Shown here: piece by piece, positions 25,355 through 33,226 of the stretch | Position numbering within the stretch: the first letter of the stretch is position 1 | Layout: each line of letters starts with the position of its first letter | From: an uncultured Flavobacteriales bacterium | Lineage (GTDB): Bacteria; Bacteroidota; Bacteroidia; Flavobacteriales_D; Crocinitomicaceae | Length of the DNA stretch: 64,000 nucleotides | NCBI GenBank assembly: GCA_937973685.1 | Contig: CALJKJ010000003.1 | Coordinates: forward strand, 1 to 64,000 | Direction: 5' to 3' | Program-made: the position numbers and the translations under genes | The notes under the pieces: generated by a model | Database searches by the model: none | The model's input: only the letters and a program-made list of their open reading frames with translations | What the model was told of the DNA's origin: nothing

Positions 25355-25366
25355 GGAGTAAACTTA

Positions 25367-25624
25367 TTACGCTTCTAATGTTTCAGCAACTTGTTGAGAA
25401 ATTGCACTTTTTTCGAAACGAATTTTTGTTCCTTCAGAACTTATCAATACAGTTGTATCGGTAATTTCTAATACTTTTCCGTGAACACCACCAATTGTAA
25501 TTACTTTATCACCAGTTTGGATGTTTTTTCTGAATTCACGTAATTCTTTTTGTTTTTTCTGTTGTGGACGAATTAAAAAGAAGTAGAAAACTACAACCAT
25601 CAATCCAAGCATAATTATTTGCAT
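25367..25624 (-). CDS. yajC: Preprotein translocase accessory subunit YajC
   Basis: A small single-span membrane protein (85 aa): N-terminal helix IIMLGLMVVVFYFFLIRPQQKKQKE, then a cytoplasmic beta domain with TGDKVITIGGVHGKV. It associates with SecDF to assist protein export. It is the last gene of the nusB-DUF1573-yajC unit. Confidence 0.95.
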   Translation of the reverse strand: MQIIMLGLMVVVFYFFLIRPQQKKQKELREFRKNIQTGDKVITIGGVHGKVLEITDTTVLISSEGTKIRFEKSAISQQVAETLEA

Positions 25625-25654
25625 CTTGTTTGTTTTATTTATTTGTAAAAATTA

Positions 25655-26047
25655 TTAACGTATTATTGTAGCCTCTACATTTACAATTGTCAAATTGGGC
25701 TCAGTGTTTGATAAAATTCGAATAGAACGTGAGATCTTTCCTGGCGAAAAAGACTCCGTATTTACTTGAGCTTCAACAATTCCACTTTCTCCTGGAGCGA
25801 TCGGATCTTTTGTCCAATCTGCGACAGTACATGAACACGATCCTTTCACATCTGAAAGCACCAACGCATAATCACCGGTGTTTTCAACTTTAAACTTTGC
25901 TTTAATCACTTCGCCTAAAGCAACTTTTCCAGCATTAAACACAGGATTCACTTCCATTGTTGTTTTTTTGCCAATCTGTAATTCTGTATTGTTTTCACAC
26001 GATGAAAGCAATGCTACTGCGATAAATAATCCAAAAATCTTTTTCAT
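25655..26047 (-). CDS. DUF1573 lipoprotein
   Basis: A 130-aa lipoprotein: signal peptide with lipobox ALLSSC, then one DUF1573 Ig-like domain (FNAGKVALGEVIKAKFKVENTG, VKGSCSCTVADW, APGESGIVEAQ). The domain is of the ASH/PapD-like kind; its function is unknown. ATG 26047 is chosen over an in-frame TTG at 26053. It sits between nusB and yajC, an arrangement conserved in Bacteroidota. Confidence 0.85.
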   Translation of the reverse strand: MKKIFGLFIAVALLSSCENNTELQIGKKTTMEVNPVFNAGKVALGEVIKAKFKVENTGDYALVLSDVKGSCSCTVADWTKDPIAPGESGIVEAQVNTESFSPGKISRSIRILSNTEPNLTIVNVEATIIR

Positions 26048-26053
26048 AATCAA

Positions 26054-27004
26054 TTAATCATTCATTAAACCTCGTCCCATTTTACCCATTTTCCCATCTT
26101 TTTCCAAGCGGTCAATTGCGTTATCCAATATACCATTGATAAAACCGTGACTTTTTGGAGTAGAATAGAATTTTGAGATTTCAATATACTCATTTAACGT
26201 TACTTTCTTCGGAATATTCTTGAAAATTTGCAATTCGGTAATGGCCATTTTCAACAATAAAATATCCATTTTCGCAATGCGATCTAATTCCCAGTTTTTG
26301 GTTAAATCATCAATCAACGCAAGGTTTTCCGAATCCATCGAAACTGTTTTACGCAACAATTGTTTGATGAAATCTTGCTCGTCTTCTTTGTCTTTGTACA
26401 AAGACATGATTTCGATTTTTTCGTTTTCTGTAGCAGCTTTGATTGTTTTAATCACCATCTGACATGCTAAATCGATATCATCTAACCAATGAATGGATTT
26501 TTCTTCGAAGAAATTGTAAATCAAATCAGAGTTTGCGATTTCCGATTTAAAAATATCTACAGCAAATTGAATTGCAGCATCAAAACTAGTATCTTCTGAA
26601 TTCATGTGAGCGAAATAGGTTTCGCTTTCACGCATGGTCAAGTAAATTTTACGAAACATTTCGCGGTTTTCATCACCAATCCAATTCACTTTTCGATCTT
26701 CTGCTGCATTGCGCAACTCATAACTATCTTGCAGTAAAGCAATAATTGGATTGTCTACAAACCTTCTATTCGGATTTATGTCCTCTTCCGTAGGGCGAAT
26801 TTTCTTTTTATTATCATCAATGCGGTTTTCAGCGATTTCTTTCAACTCACCAAAACTCAACATCAAATACAAATACAAATCATAAATACGATCCACAGCA
26901 GCAAACAATTCTTGTTCTGTTTTTTTCAGATTATCCTCTTCTGCTTGAAAATAAGCATAAAGTGTTTGCAATACTTTGATTCGTAAATGTCTCCTGTTTA
27001 GCAT
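26054..27004 (-). CDS. nusB: Transcription antitermination factor NusB
   Basis: A 316-aa NusB with the long form usual for Bacteroidota. The conserved RNA-binding opening RRHLRIKVLQTLYAY is at the N-terminus, and the C-terminal NusB core reads MDILLLKMAITEL, VTLNEYIEISKFYSTPKSHGFINGILD. An inserted helical stretch lies between. With NusE, NusA and NusG it binds boxA of rRNA leaders. The stop codon abuts the DUF1573 start region. Confidence 0.95.
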   Translation of the reverse strand: MLNRRHLRIKVLQTLYAYFQAEEDNLKKTEQELFAAVDRIYDLYLYLMLSFGELKEIAENRIDDNKKKIRPTEEDINPNRRFVDNPIIALLQDSYELRNAAEDRKVNWIGDENREMFRKIYLTMRESETYFAHMNSEDTSFDAAIQFAVDIFKSEIANSDLIYNFFEEKSIHWLDDIDLACQMVIKTIKAATENEKIEIMSLYKDKEDEQDFIKQLLRKTVSMDSENLALIDDLTKNWELDRIAKMDILLLKMAITELQIFKNIPKKVTLNEYIEISKFYSTPKSHGFINGILDNAIDRLEKDGKMGKMGRGLMND

Positions 27005-27019
27005 TTTAGTTCTTGTATT

Positions 27020-28117
27020 TTAAAGTGGTAATTTAATATTACCTATTGATTGGATGCGTTCTTCAGCCATTTTGTTAGCAATTTGGTAAGTTGGAATGTT
27101 TTCCGATTTAGAACGACTAACAATAGACGAGATTGTTCCGTAAATATCCTCTGACTTTCTCATTGCCCAATCTGCTGATAAACCAGCAACCTCTGAATAA
27201 CAATTAATAACTCCACCTGCATTCAAAGCGAAATCAGGAGCATAAATGATTCCTTTTTCCATCACAATTTGACCGTGAATTTTTTCATTCGCCAATTGGT
27301 TGTTTGCAGCACCTGCAATAATGGAACATTTCAAACGCTTCAAGGTCTCATCGTTTACGGTCGCGCCTAGTGCACATGGAGCGTAAATGTCCATATCAAC
27401 ATCGTAGATATCATTCAATCCAACCACATTTGCTCCGTATTGACTTGCAACTCGTTTCAATGTGTCTTCTTGAATATCTGTAACGTAAACTTTTGCTCCT
27501 TCGGCAGTAAGGTGCTTCACTAAATATTCACCAACATGACCAACTCCTTGAACAGCAACCGTTTTACCAGCTAATGAATCTGAACCAAATTGTTGTTGTG
27601 CACATGCTTTCATACCCATGTAAACTCCAAAAGCTGTTACTGGAGACGGATCCCCACTTTTTCCTGGCAAACCAACAACATAATCAGTTTCCATACTCAC
27701 CCAAGACATGTCAGTAGGATTGATACCTACATCTTCAGCAGTGATATATTTTCCAGCAAGGGAATTAACAAACTTTCCGAAACGACGAAACAATGCTTCA
27801 GACTTCATTGATTTTGAATCACCAATGATTACAGCTTTTCCACCACCCAAATTCAAACCTGAGATTGAATTTTTGTAAGTCATACCGCGCGACAAACGCA
27901 ATACATCGTTTAACGCTTCCATTTCATTGTTGTACATCCACATTCTTGTCCCACCTAAAGCTGGTCCTAAAACAGTGTTGTGAACAGCAATGATTGCTTT
28001 CAATCCAGTTGCGTTGTCATTACAGAATAAAAGTTGCTCGTGGTCATAAATTCCCATTTGAGCAATTACGGGGTTTTCAGCAAGATTCATCTCCTTGCCA
28101 TCTTTTACTTCAAACAT
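27020..28117 (-). CDS. Leucine dehydrogenase (Glu/Leu/Phe/Val dehydrogenase family)
   Basis: A 365-aa NAD-dependent amino acid dehydrogenase that reversibly deaminates branched-chain amino acids. The catalytic region reads GPALGGTRMW, GLNLGGGKAVI (active-site lysine) and a Rossmann motif VQGVGHVGEYL; the ITAEDVGINPTDM segment is typical of leucine dehydrogenases. A perfect -7 box lies four bases before the ATG. It is 15 bp upstream of nusB and may be co-transcribed with it. Confidence 0.9.
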   Translation of the reverse strand: MFEVKDGKEMNLAENPVIAQMGIYDHEQLLFCNDNATGLKAIIAVHNTVLGPALGGTRMWMYNNEMEALNDVLRLSRGMTYKNSISGLNLGGGKAVIIGDSKSMKSEALFRRFGKFVNSLAGKYITAEDVGINPTDMSWVSMETDYVVGLPGKSGDPSPVTAFGVYMGMKACAQQQFGSDSLAGKTVAVQGVGHVGEYLVKHLTAEGAKVYVTDIQEDTLKRVASQYGANVVGLNDIYDVDMDIYAPCALGATVNDETLKRLKCSIIAGAANNQLANEKIHGQIVMEKGIIYAPDFALNAGGVINCYSEVAGLSADWAMRKSEDIYGTISSIVSRSKSENIPTYQIANKMAEERIQSIGNIKLPL

Positions 28118-28121
28118 ATAG

Positions 28122-28129
28122 CAAATATA
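28122..28129 (-). promoter_or_regulatory. -7 element immediately before leucine dehydrogenase
   Basis: TATATTTG on the minus strand ends four bases before the ATG at 28117, again predicting a start of transcription at the start codon. Confidence 0.55.
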
Positions 28130-28151
28130 TCGTCAATTCAATGCGAATGGC

Positions 28152-28159
28152 TAATTTTG
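28152..28159 (+). promoter_or_regulatory. -7 element for the ABC exporter gene
   Basis: TAATTTTG matches TAnnTTTG and lies 52 bp before the ATG. No clear -33 TTG is seen. Confidence 0.4.
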
Positions 28160-28210
28160 TACTTTCAACAAACAAAGCCAAACACGGCACAAAAATAGGA
28201 AATTAATCGC

Positions 28211-30022
28211 ATGAAGTCTCTAAGCTATTTGAACAAATATTTTTATAAATACAGATACCGTTTGTTATTAGGTGTTTTGTTTATTATAATTCAAAATTAT
28301 TTCCTTGCTAAAATGCCGGTTTTAATTGGCGAAACATCTGATTATCTGACAGGTAAACGTGGTGAAAACCTCAATATTGACCAATTGTTTTGGATAGGGA
28401 TTTCGTTAGCTGGATTTTATGTCCTTTTCAATCTCATCAAAGGATTTTTTCTTTTTTTAACAAGACAAACGATAATTATCATGTCGCGCTTGATTGAATA
28501 TGATTTGAAAAATGAAATTTTCACTAAATACCAAGAGCTGGATTACAAATTTTACAAGTCAAAAACTACTGGGGACTTAATGAACCGCATTGCAGAAGAT
28601 GTTTCGCAAGTACGTCAATACCTGGGTCCTGGAATCATGTATACCGTCAATTTGGTCATACTCCTCCCCTTCATTACCTATCAAATGTTTGCAATTGATG
28701 TACAACTTGCGCTATTAACATTGATTCCACTTCCCGTAATGGCAATTCTCATTTATTTTGTTTCGAATAAAATGAACCTATTGAGTAAAAATGTGCAAGT
28801 GGAACAATCAAATTTAAGCACCATTGGTCAAGAAACGTTTGCTGGAATTAGAGTAATCAAGGCTTATCTTCAAGAAAAACATACCTTAAATAAATTCAAC
28901 ACGAGTGCAGATAATTACCATTCCAAAAACATGCGCTTGGTAAAAGCTAATGCTTTATTCATGCCAACAATCTCATTATTAATTGGTTTAAGCACATTGT
29001 TAAGTATTTATATTGGTGGAGTTTTTGCATTAGATACTGATTTAGCATTGCAAAACGGAACAGTTCCTGCACACCAGGTTTCACCAGGAAACATCATTAC
29101 ATTGGTACTTTGTGTTTCGCAATTAACTTGGCCATTTGCGAGTGTTGGTTGGGTTACAAGTATTATACAACGAGCTGCTGCTTCCCAAACACGCATCAAC
29201 GAGTTTTTGACCACAAAACCTGAAATAATTAACAAGCCTTCCACTCCATTCACTTCGTTTCAATCGTTGGTTTTTGACAACGTTTCGTTCCAATACACTG
29301 AAAATGGTCGATCGGTATTATCCAATATCAACTTCACCATCAACAAAGGAACAACCTTGGGAATTGTTGGGAAAACAGGAGCTGGTAAATCTACTTTATT
29401 GCAATTAATTGTCCGCCAATTAGATCCAACTTCTGGGGTTGTACTTTACAACAAAGATCCAATGCAACATACTGATTTGAATCAATTTAGGGATCAATTA
29501 GCTGTTGTGCCTCAAGATGTGTTTTTATTCTCAGATACCATTCACAACAACATCGCTTTTGGAACTAAAAACCAAGAAAATTTAGACGAAAGAATTCACG
29601 AAGCAGCAGCCCAAGCGCATGTTTTGCATAACATAGAAGAATTTCCAAATAAATTCGAGACTGTTTTAGGCGAACGTGGTGTTAATTTAAGTGGTGGTCA
29701 AAAACAACGCGTTAGTATCGCTCGCGCTTTAATTCGTCAGCCAAAACTATTGTTACTCGACGACTGCTTGTCAGCAGTAGATACTGAAACGGAAGAAATC
29801 ATATTGCGCAATTTGAAAGCAGCTGCTGAGAAACACGAAACAACAACTGTTATTGTTAGTCACCGTATTTCTAGCTTGCGTAATGCCGACTTTATTTTAG
29901 TACTGGATAATGGCGTAATTACTGAAAAAGGAACACATGAATCCTTACTCGATCTAAAAGGTAATTACTTTGAAATGTATGAAAAACAATTGCTGGAAGA
30001 ACCAAAGACAATCGAAGATTAA
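28211..30022 (+). CDS. ABC exporter half-transporter with degenerate Walker B
   Basis: A 603-aa fused permease-ATPase of the MsbA/MdlB type. Six transmembrane helices occupy about 15-310, and the nucleotide-binding domain about 350-595, with Walker A GKTGAGKST, Q-loop VPQDVFLFSD, signature LSGGQKQR and H-loop SHR. The residue after the Walker B aspartate is Asp, not the catalytic Glu (LLLLDDCLSAVD), as seen in the degenerate halves of heterodimeric exporters. A partner gene is not adjacent. The substrate is unknown. The gene converges with the next one with one base between. Confidence 0.9.
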   Translation: MKSLSYLNKYFYKYRYRLLLGVLFIIIQNYFLAKMPVLIGETSDYLTGKRGENLNIDQLFWIGISLAGFYVLFNLIKGFFLFLTRQTIIIMSRLIEYDLKNEIFTKYQELDYKFYKSKTTGDLMNRIAEDVSQVRQYLGPGIMYTVNLVILLPFITYQMFAIDVQLALLTLIPLPVMAILIYFVSNKMNLLSKNVQVEQSNLSTIGQETFAGIRVIKAYLQEKHTLNKFNTSADNYHSKNMRLVKANALFMPTISLLIGLSTLLSIYIGGVFALDTDLALQNGTVPAHQVSPGNIITLVLCVSQLTWPFASVGWVTSIIQRAAASQTRINEFLTTKPEIINKPSTPFTSFQSLVFDNVSFQYTENGRSVLSNINFTINKGTTLGIVGKTGAGKSTLLQLIVRQLDPTSGVVLYNKDPMQHTDLNQFRDQLAVVPQDVFLFSDTIHNNIAFGTKNQENLDERIHEAAAQAHVLHNIEEFPNKFETVLGERGVNLSGGQKQRVSIARALIRQPKLLLLDDCLSAVDTETEEIILRNLKAAAEKHETTTVIVSHRISSLRNADFILVLDNGVITEKGTHESLLDLKGNYFEMYEKQLLEEPKTIED

Positions 30023-30023
30023 T

Positions 30024-30722
30024 TTATTTCAACATCAAAAAATGTTCGTATTTATCCTTGATAAATGTGATTAATTCCATGTCTGTAGCGGTTTTCAAAA
30101 AATCGAGATCTATGGACATGAAGTGTATGAAATCTTCAAATTCTTCTTCCGTTAAATTGATTACATCATAAACAACATATAATTTCAATAATTCTTGCAA
30201 TACTTTATTTTGCGAATCTTTGAATTCCATTTGTGCAACCAATCTTTTTGATTGTTCGGTTTTAGAAAAACGTTGGTACAAGGCCGTTATGGGACTTTGG
30301 AAAGCTTCTAAACCTGTTATTGTTCGTGTTTCACGTAAAGCTAAAGCCGCACGCTCTTCTTTTACTTGTTGCAATGTTTTCAATGGACGAACAACAACTT
30401 CATCGATTTCTCGTCCAATGTGATTGAGCTCAAAGCGTGTGTTTTGTTGACAAGTTGAATCAGCTTTTATGCGAAAAGCAACTTTTTCAAAACCTTTCAC
30501 AGAAAGTACGATGGAATCATTTTGACTCACATACACTGCAAAATGTCCGTCTGGCTGGCCAAATACAGCTTTGTTTGTTGAAACGTTTACAACAAGTAAA
30601 TTAAAAAAACTACTGTTATTAAATGGGTCAACAACACTTCCAGAAAGCCAAACTTTATCGCATTGTTGTGCATTCACAACTAATTGAAGAGCAACAAAAA
30701 AACAAAACAAACCATATTTCAT
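30024..30722 (-). CDS. Secreted protein with carboxypeptidase-like regulatory domain
   Basis: A 232-aa exported protein: signal peptide (1-18), then a CarboxypepD-reg-like beta sandwich (about 22-110; WLSGSVVDPFNNSSF, GHFAVYVSQNDSIVLSVKGFEK). A helical region (about 115-232) follows that I do not recognise. Similar proteins are widespread in Bacteroidota; function unknown. It is divergent from mnmA, and the shared upstream region carries a 20-bp palindrome and two TTACAnnTGTAA-type boxes, so its expression is probably controlled. Confidence 0.65.
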   Translation of the reverse strand: MKYGLFCFFVALQLVVNAQQCDKVWLSGSVVDPFNNSSFFNLLVVNVSTNKAVFGQPDGHFAVYVSQNDSIVLSVKGFEKVAFRIKADSTCQQNTRFELNHIGREIDEVVVRPLKTLQQVKEERAALALRETRTITGLEAFQSPITALYQRFSKTEQSKRLVAQMEFKDSQNKVLQELLKLYVVYDVINLTEEEFEDFIHFMSIDLDFLKTATDMELITFIKDKYEHFLMLK

Positions 30723-30772
30723 AAAAACGAAAATAACATTAATCTCGTGAATGGGTCAAATATTAACAGAAA

Positions 30773-30792
30773 TTAATGAAACGTTTCATTAA
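30773..30792. promoter_or_regulatory. 20-bp perfect palindrome upstream of mnmA
   Basis: TTAATGAAACGTTTCATTAA is a perfect inverted repeat without spacer, with the GAAACGTTTC core common among LacI-type operators. It overlaps the first TTACAnnTGTAA-type box by three bases and lies 51-70 bp upstream of the minus-strand start codon. Confidence 0.65.
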
Positions 30793-30824
30793 CAAATGTA
30801 ACATCAGGCAAATTACATTTGTAA
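30790..30824. promoter_or_regulatory. Two TTACAnnTGTAA-type boxes between divergent genes
   Basis: TAACAAATGTAA (30790-30801, one mismatch) and TTACATTTGTAA (30813-30824, perfect dyad) are centred 23 bp apart. Each contains TACATTTG on one strand, the sequence of a -7 element: the left one faces the secreted-protein gene, the right one mnmA. The same dyad flanks the promoter of the nearby XRE regulator. Confidence 0.6.
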
Positions 30825-30879
30825 TCATTCAAAAAACAGTTAAAAACAATTGATTCTTCCATTGTTTGTCAGAAGTGAT

Positions 30880-30887
30880 TAAATTTG
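30880..30887 (+). promoter_or_regulatory. -7 element immediately before mnmA
   Basis: TAAATTTG ends four bases before the mnmA ATG, predicting a leaderless transcript. TTG at 30862-30864 is at 15 bp, slightly short spacing. Confidence 0.55.
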
Positions 30888-30891
30888 TAGC

Positions 30892-32070
30892 ATGAAACGA
30901 GTTGTTGTTGGATTATCTGGTGGAGTTGACTCAAGTGTAAGTGCATACCTACTAAAAGAACAAGGTTACGAAGTAATCGGATTGTTTATGCGTAATTGGC
31001 ACGACGAGAGTGTTACCCTTTCCAACGATTGCCCCTGGATTGATGATTCCAATGATGCGCTACTCATAGCTGAGCAATTGAATATACCTTTTCAAGTGCT
31101 TGATTTAAGTAAAGAATACAAAGAACGTATCGTTGATTACATGTTTGACGAATACCAAGCTGGTCGCACTCCAAATCCAGACGTGTTGTGTAACCGAGAA
31201 ATCAAATTTGATGTGTTTTTAAAGGCCGCTGAAGAATTGGGTGCTGACTTTGTTGCAACGGGACATTATTGTCAAAAAACTACAACTGAAGATGGCTTAC
31301 ATCATTTAATTGCAGGTGCAGACAACAACAAAGATCAATCTTATTTTCTCTGTCAACTTTCGCAAGAACAATTAGCTAAAGCATTATTTCCTATTGGCCA
31401 TCTCGAAAAACCAGCAGTACGCGCAATTGCGAAAGAAATAGGGCTTGTAACTGCCGATAAAAAAGACTCTCAAGGACTCTGTTTTGTTGGTAAAATAAGT
31501 CTTCCTGAATTTCTTCAACAAAAGCTTGAGATTAAACATGGTAAAGTAATTGAAGTCAATCCATTAAATCAACAATTTATAGCATACAATAAGCTGGAGG
31601 TTAACCACGCAAATTGCGAATTACTCAGCGAACCATTTGTATACACACCAGAAATGGGTATTGAAGTTGCTGATCATATTGGTGCACACTACTATACAAT
31701 CGGACAACGAAAAGGTTTGAACATTGGTGGGCGACCAAATCCTTCTTTTGTCATTGGCATTGACACTGAAACTAACATTGTTTATTCTGGTCAACTTGAC
31801 GAACACCCTGGACTTAATCGATGGGCTCTTAAAATCAATGCATCTGAATGTCATTGGATAAATCCTTCTCATGAATTGACAATTGGAGAGAGCAAGGAAT
31901 ATCAATTTAAAATTCGTTACAGACAAACAGCACAGTCAGGGTGGCTAATTCGAAAAGATTCGGGTTATTACATTCTTTTCAAAGAAATACAAAGGGGAAT
32001 AACACCAGGGCAATTTGCAGCATGGTATGAAGGAAACGAATTAATCGGTTCTGGAATTATTGCGCATTAG
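30892..32070 (+). CDS. mnmA: tRNA-uridine 2-sulfurtransferase MnmA
   Basis: Thiolates U34 of tRNA-Lys, -Glu and -Gln. At 392 aa it has the PP-loop VVGLSGGVDSS, the catalytic cysteine pair (NPDVLCNREIKF and GLCFVGK), ATGHYC, and the DQSYFLCQL segment. The WHDESVTLSNDCPW insert after the first strand is typical of Bacteroidota forms. Its last 14 bases overlap the convergent XRE regulator gene. Confidence 0.96.
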   Translation: MKRVVVGLSGGVDSSVSAYLLKEQGYEVIGLFMRNWHDESVTLSNDCPWIDDSNDALLIAEQLNIPFQVLDLSKEYKERIVDYMFDEYQAGRTPNPDVLCNREIKFDVFLKAAEELGADFVATGHYCQKTTTEDGLHHLIAGADNNKDQSYFLCQLSQEQLAKALFPIGHLEKPAVRAIAKEIGLVTADKKDSQGLCFVGKISLPEFLQQKLEIKHGKVIEVNPLNQQFIAYNKLEVNHANCELLSEPFVYTPEMGIEVADHIGAHYYTIGQRKGLNIGGRPNPSFVIGIDTETNIVYSGQLDEHPGLNRWALKINASECHWINPSHELTIGESKEYQFKIRYRQTAQSGWLIRKDSGYYILFKEIQRGITPGQFAAWYEGNELIGSGIIAH

Positions 32071-32434
32071 GCAAAAACACATCAAACGTGAAATCAGCAT
32101 AAAACACAAGCGTTTTTATCACTTTTTTATCTGCTTTCATTTCTTTTTTTATTTGTGTTTCAACTATTTCTTTTTGAACAGGATTTTGAGCGATAGTTTC
32201 TTGACCAGTAGTTAGTTCTACTCCATTCGGCACATGTTTCCCCGTAAGCAACCACTGCGCTGAAACTCTTGGAAAAGCAACCAATAACTTTTCAATAAAC
32301 TCAAAACTAGGCTTATTTCTACCACTCAAAACGTGACTTACATTTGAACGCTGAACACCTATTTTATCTGCAAAAGCTCCAGCATTCATTTTGTGTGAAT
32401 CAATCACCATGCGAATTCTATCTTTTACCTCCAT
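32057..32434 (-). CDS. XRE-family transcriptional regulator
   Basis: A 125-aa regulator with an N-terminal cro/cI helix-turn-helix (about 5-60: FADKIGVQRSNVSHVLSGRNKPSFEFIEKLL) and a charged, weakly conserved C-terminal tail. HTH proteins of this kind usually bind dyad operators as dimers. Three phased TTACAnnTGTAA-like boxes lie between its start and its promoter, one on the -7 element, so it is probably autorepressed. It converges on mnmA with a 14-bp overlap. Confidence 0.8.
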   Translation of the reverse strand: MEVKDRIRMVIDSHKMNAGAFADKIGVQRSNVSHVLSGRNKPSFEFIEKLLVAFPRVSAQWLLTGKHVPNGVELTTGQETIAQNPVQKEIVETQIKKEMKADKKVIKTLVFYADFTFDVFLPNAQ

Positions 32435-32435
32435 G

Positions 32436-32516
32436 TTACATTTGTAATTATTAAAGTTTACAGTATTAACCGTAATGATATTTACAAATGTAACAAAATA
32501 AAAAAGTCAATCCCAA
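32436..32516 (-). promoter_or_regulatory. Promoter and operator array of the XRE regulator
   Basis: TTACATTTGTAA (32436-32447) and TTACAAATGTAA (32482-32493) are perfect dyads centred 46 bp apart. A degenerate copy (32458-32469, TTACAGTATTAA) lies between them, giving spacings of about 22-24 bp. On the minus strand the distal box supplies TACATTTG (32492-32485) as -7 element, with TTG (32516-32514) 21 bp upstream. The proximal box ends one base before the start codon. Confidence 0.65.
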
Positions 32517-32555
32517 AATGAGATTAACTTTTTAACTAAATATTTCTAAACTTCT

Positions 32556-32744
32556 TTAATTCATATGATAATTAAAGAAAATTGGCACATTATTAATTTG
32601 AGGTAGCGATGGTCCAAATGTAACCAAGTCCATTAATTTTGCTACTTCTTCTATTGACAATTGACTGTGCTGTCCAAGCTCTTTATGTCTTGCCAATTTT
32701 ACTTTTGCTAGATTCACTGCGTTATTGATCATCGTTAATTCCAT
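32556..32744 (-). CDS. Small uncharacterised protein (62 aa)
   Basis: A short reading frame between the XRE regulator and another small gene on the same strand. It has an amphipathic N-terminal helix (NNAVNLAKVKLARHKEL), a helical middle (SIEEVAKLMDLV) and a Pro/Asn-rich end. No family is recognised. Codon use is in keeping with the neighbours and the composition is protein-like, but it could be non-coding. An alternative start is Met5. Confidence 0.4.
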   Translation of the reverse strand: MELTMINNAVNLAKVKLARHKELGQHSQLSIEEVAKLMDLVTFGPSLPQINNVPIFFNYHMN

Positions 32745-32899
32745 ATTAAAGGTTTTAAATAGCTCCTTGAATTATGACCATTTACGTAACATATCTAATA
32801 AGGTTACAAAAAATTAAAAAAAAGTTTACAAAAAGTAATTTAATACAAGTATTACTTTAATTAGAGTTATTAAAACACCTTATCTTAATACAAAAGCAA
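32745..32899. other. Upstream region of the small gene with inverted repeat
   Basis: AT-rich spacer containing AAAGTAAT (32832-32839) facing ATTACTTT (32851-32858), and TTACGTAA near 32781. These may be regulatory; no reading frame is seen. Confidence 0.35.
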
Positions 32900-33070
32900 T
32901 TACTCCTTTTCAACATATTTGTTAAATAATTCATGAAAAATCATTCCTAATAAAGTGAATGGAAACAACACAATCTTCTTGAATAAGTCCAAGCCTGGTG
33001 TTTCTTTTTTTTCGACCTCAATTTTAACAACCTTGTCTTCATCCAAGGCTTTACCGCAATAATACCGCAT
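32900..33070 (-). CDS. Small uncharacterised protein (56 aa)
   Basis: A reading frame below usual length cut-offs, from ATG 33070 to TAA 32900. The product begins MRYYCGKALDEDKVV, passes through a run of charged residues (KIEVEKKETP) and ends in a mostly hydrophobic segment (LFKKIVLFPFTLLGMIFHEL), so a single membrane helix or amphipathic anchor is likely. Composition and codon use look genuine. No family is recognised. Same strand as the XRE regulator and the 62-aa gene. Confidence 0.5.
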   Translation of the reverse strand: MRYYCGKALDEDKVVKIEVEKKETPGLDLFKKIVLFPFTLLGMIFHELFNKYVEKE

Positions 33071-33169
33071 ATCGTATGTTTTTATATAATTATATCGTTC
33101 TACAAATATTCAATGATTCCATCAGTTTTGAATAAAAATTAAGCTGGAACAAAAAAAAGATTAAAACCG

Positions 33170-33219
33170 CTTAATTTTAACTTAATTATTAAGCTTAATT
33201 CAACTTAATTTACTTAATT
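33170..33219. promoter_or_regulatory. Five phased CTTAATT repeats upstream of an unknown gene
   Basis: CTTAATT occurs at 33170, 33181, 33194, 33204 and 33213, at intervals of 11, 13, 10 and 9 bp, roughly one helical turn. The last lies eight bases before the start codon at 33227. Such phasing suggests cooperative protein binding or intrinsic curvature. TAATTTTA at 33215-33222, one mismatch from the -7 element, is included in the last unit. Confidence 0.6.
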
Positions 33220-33226
33220 TTATGTT

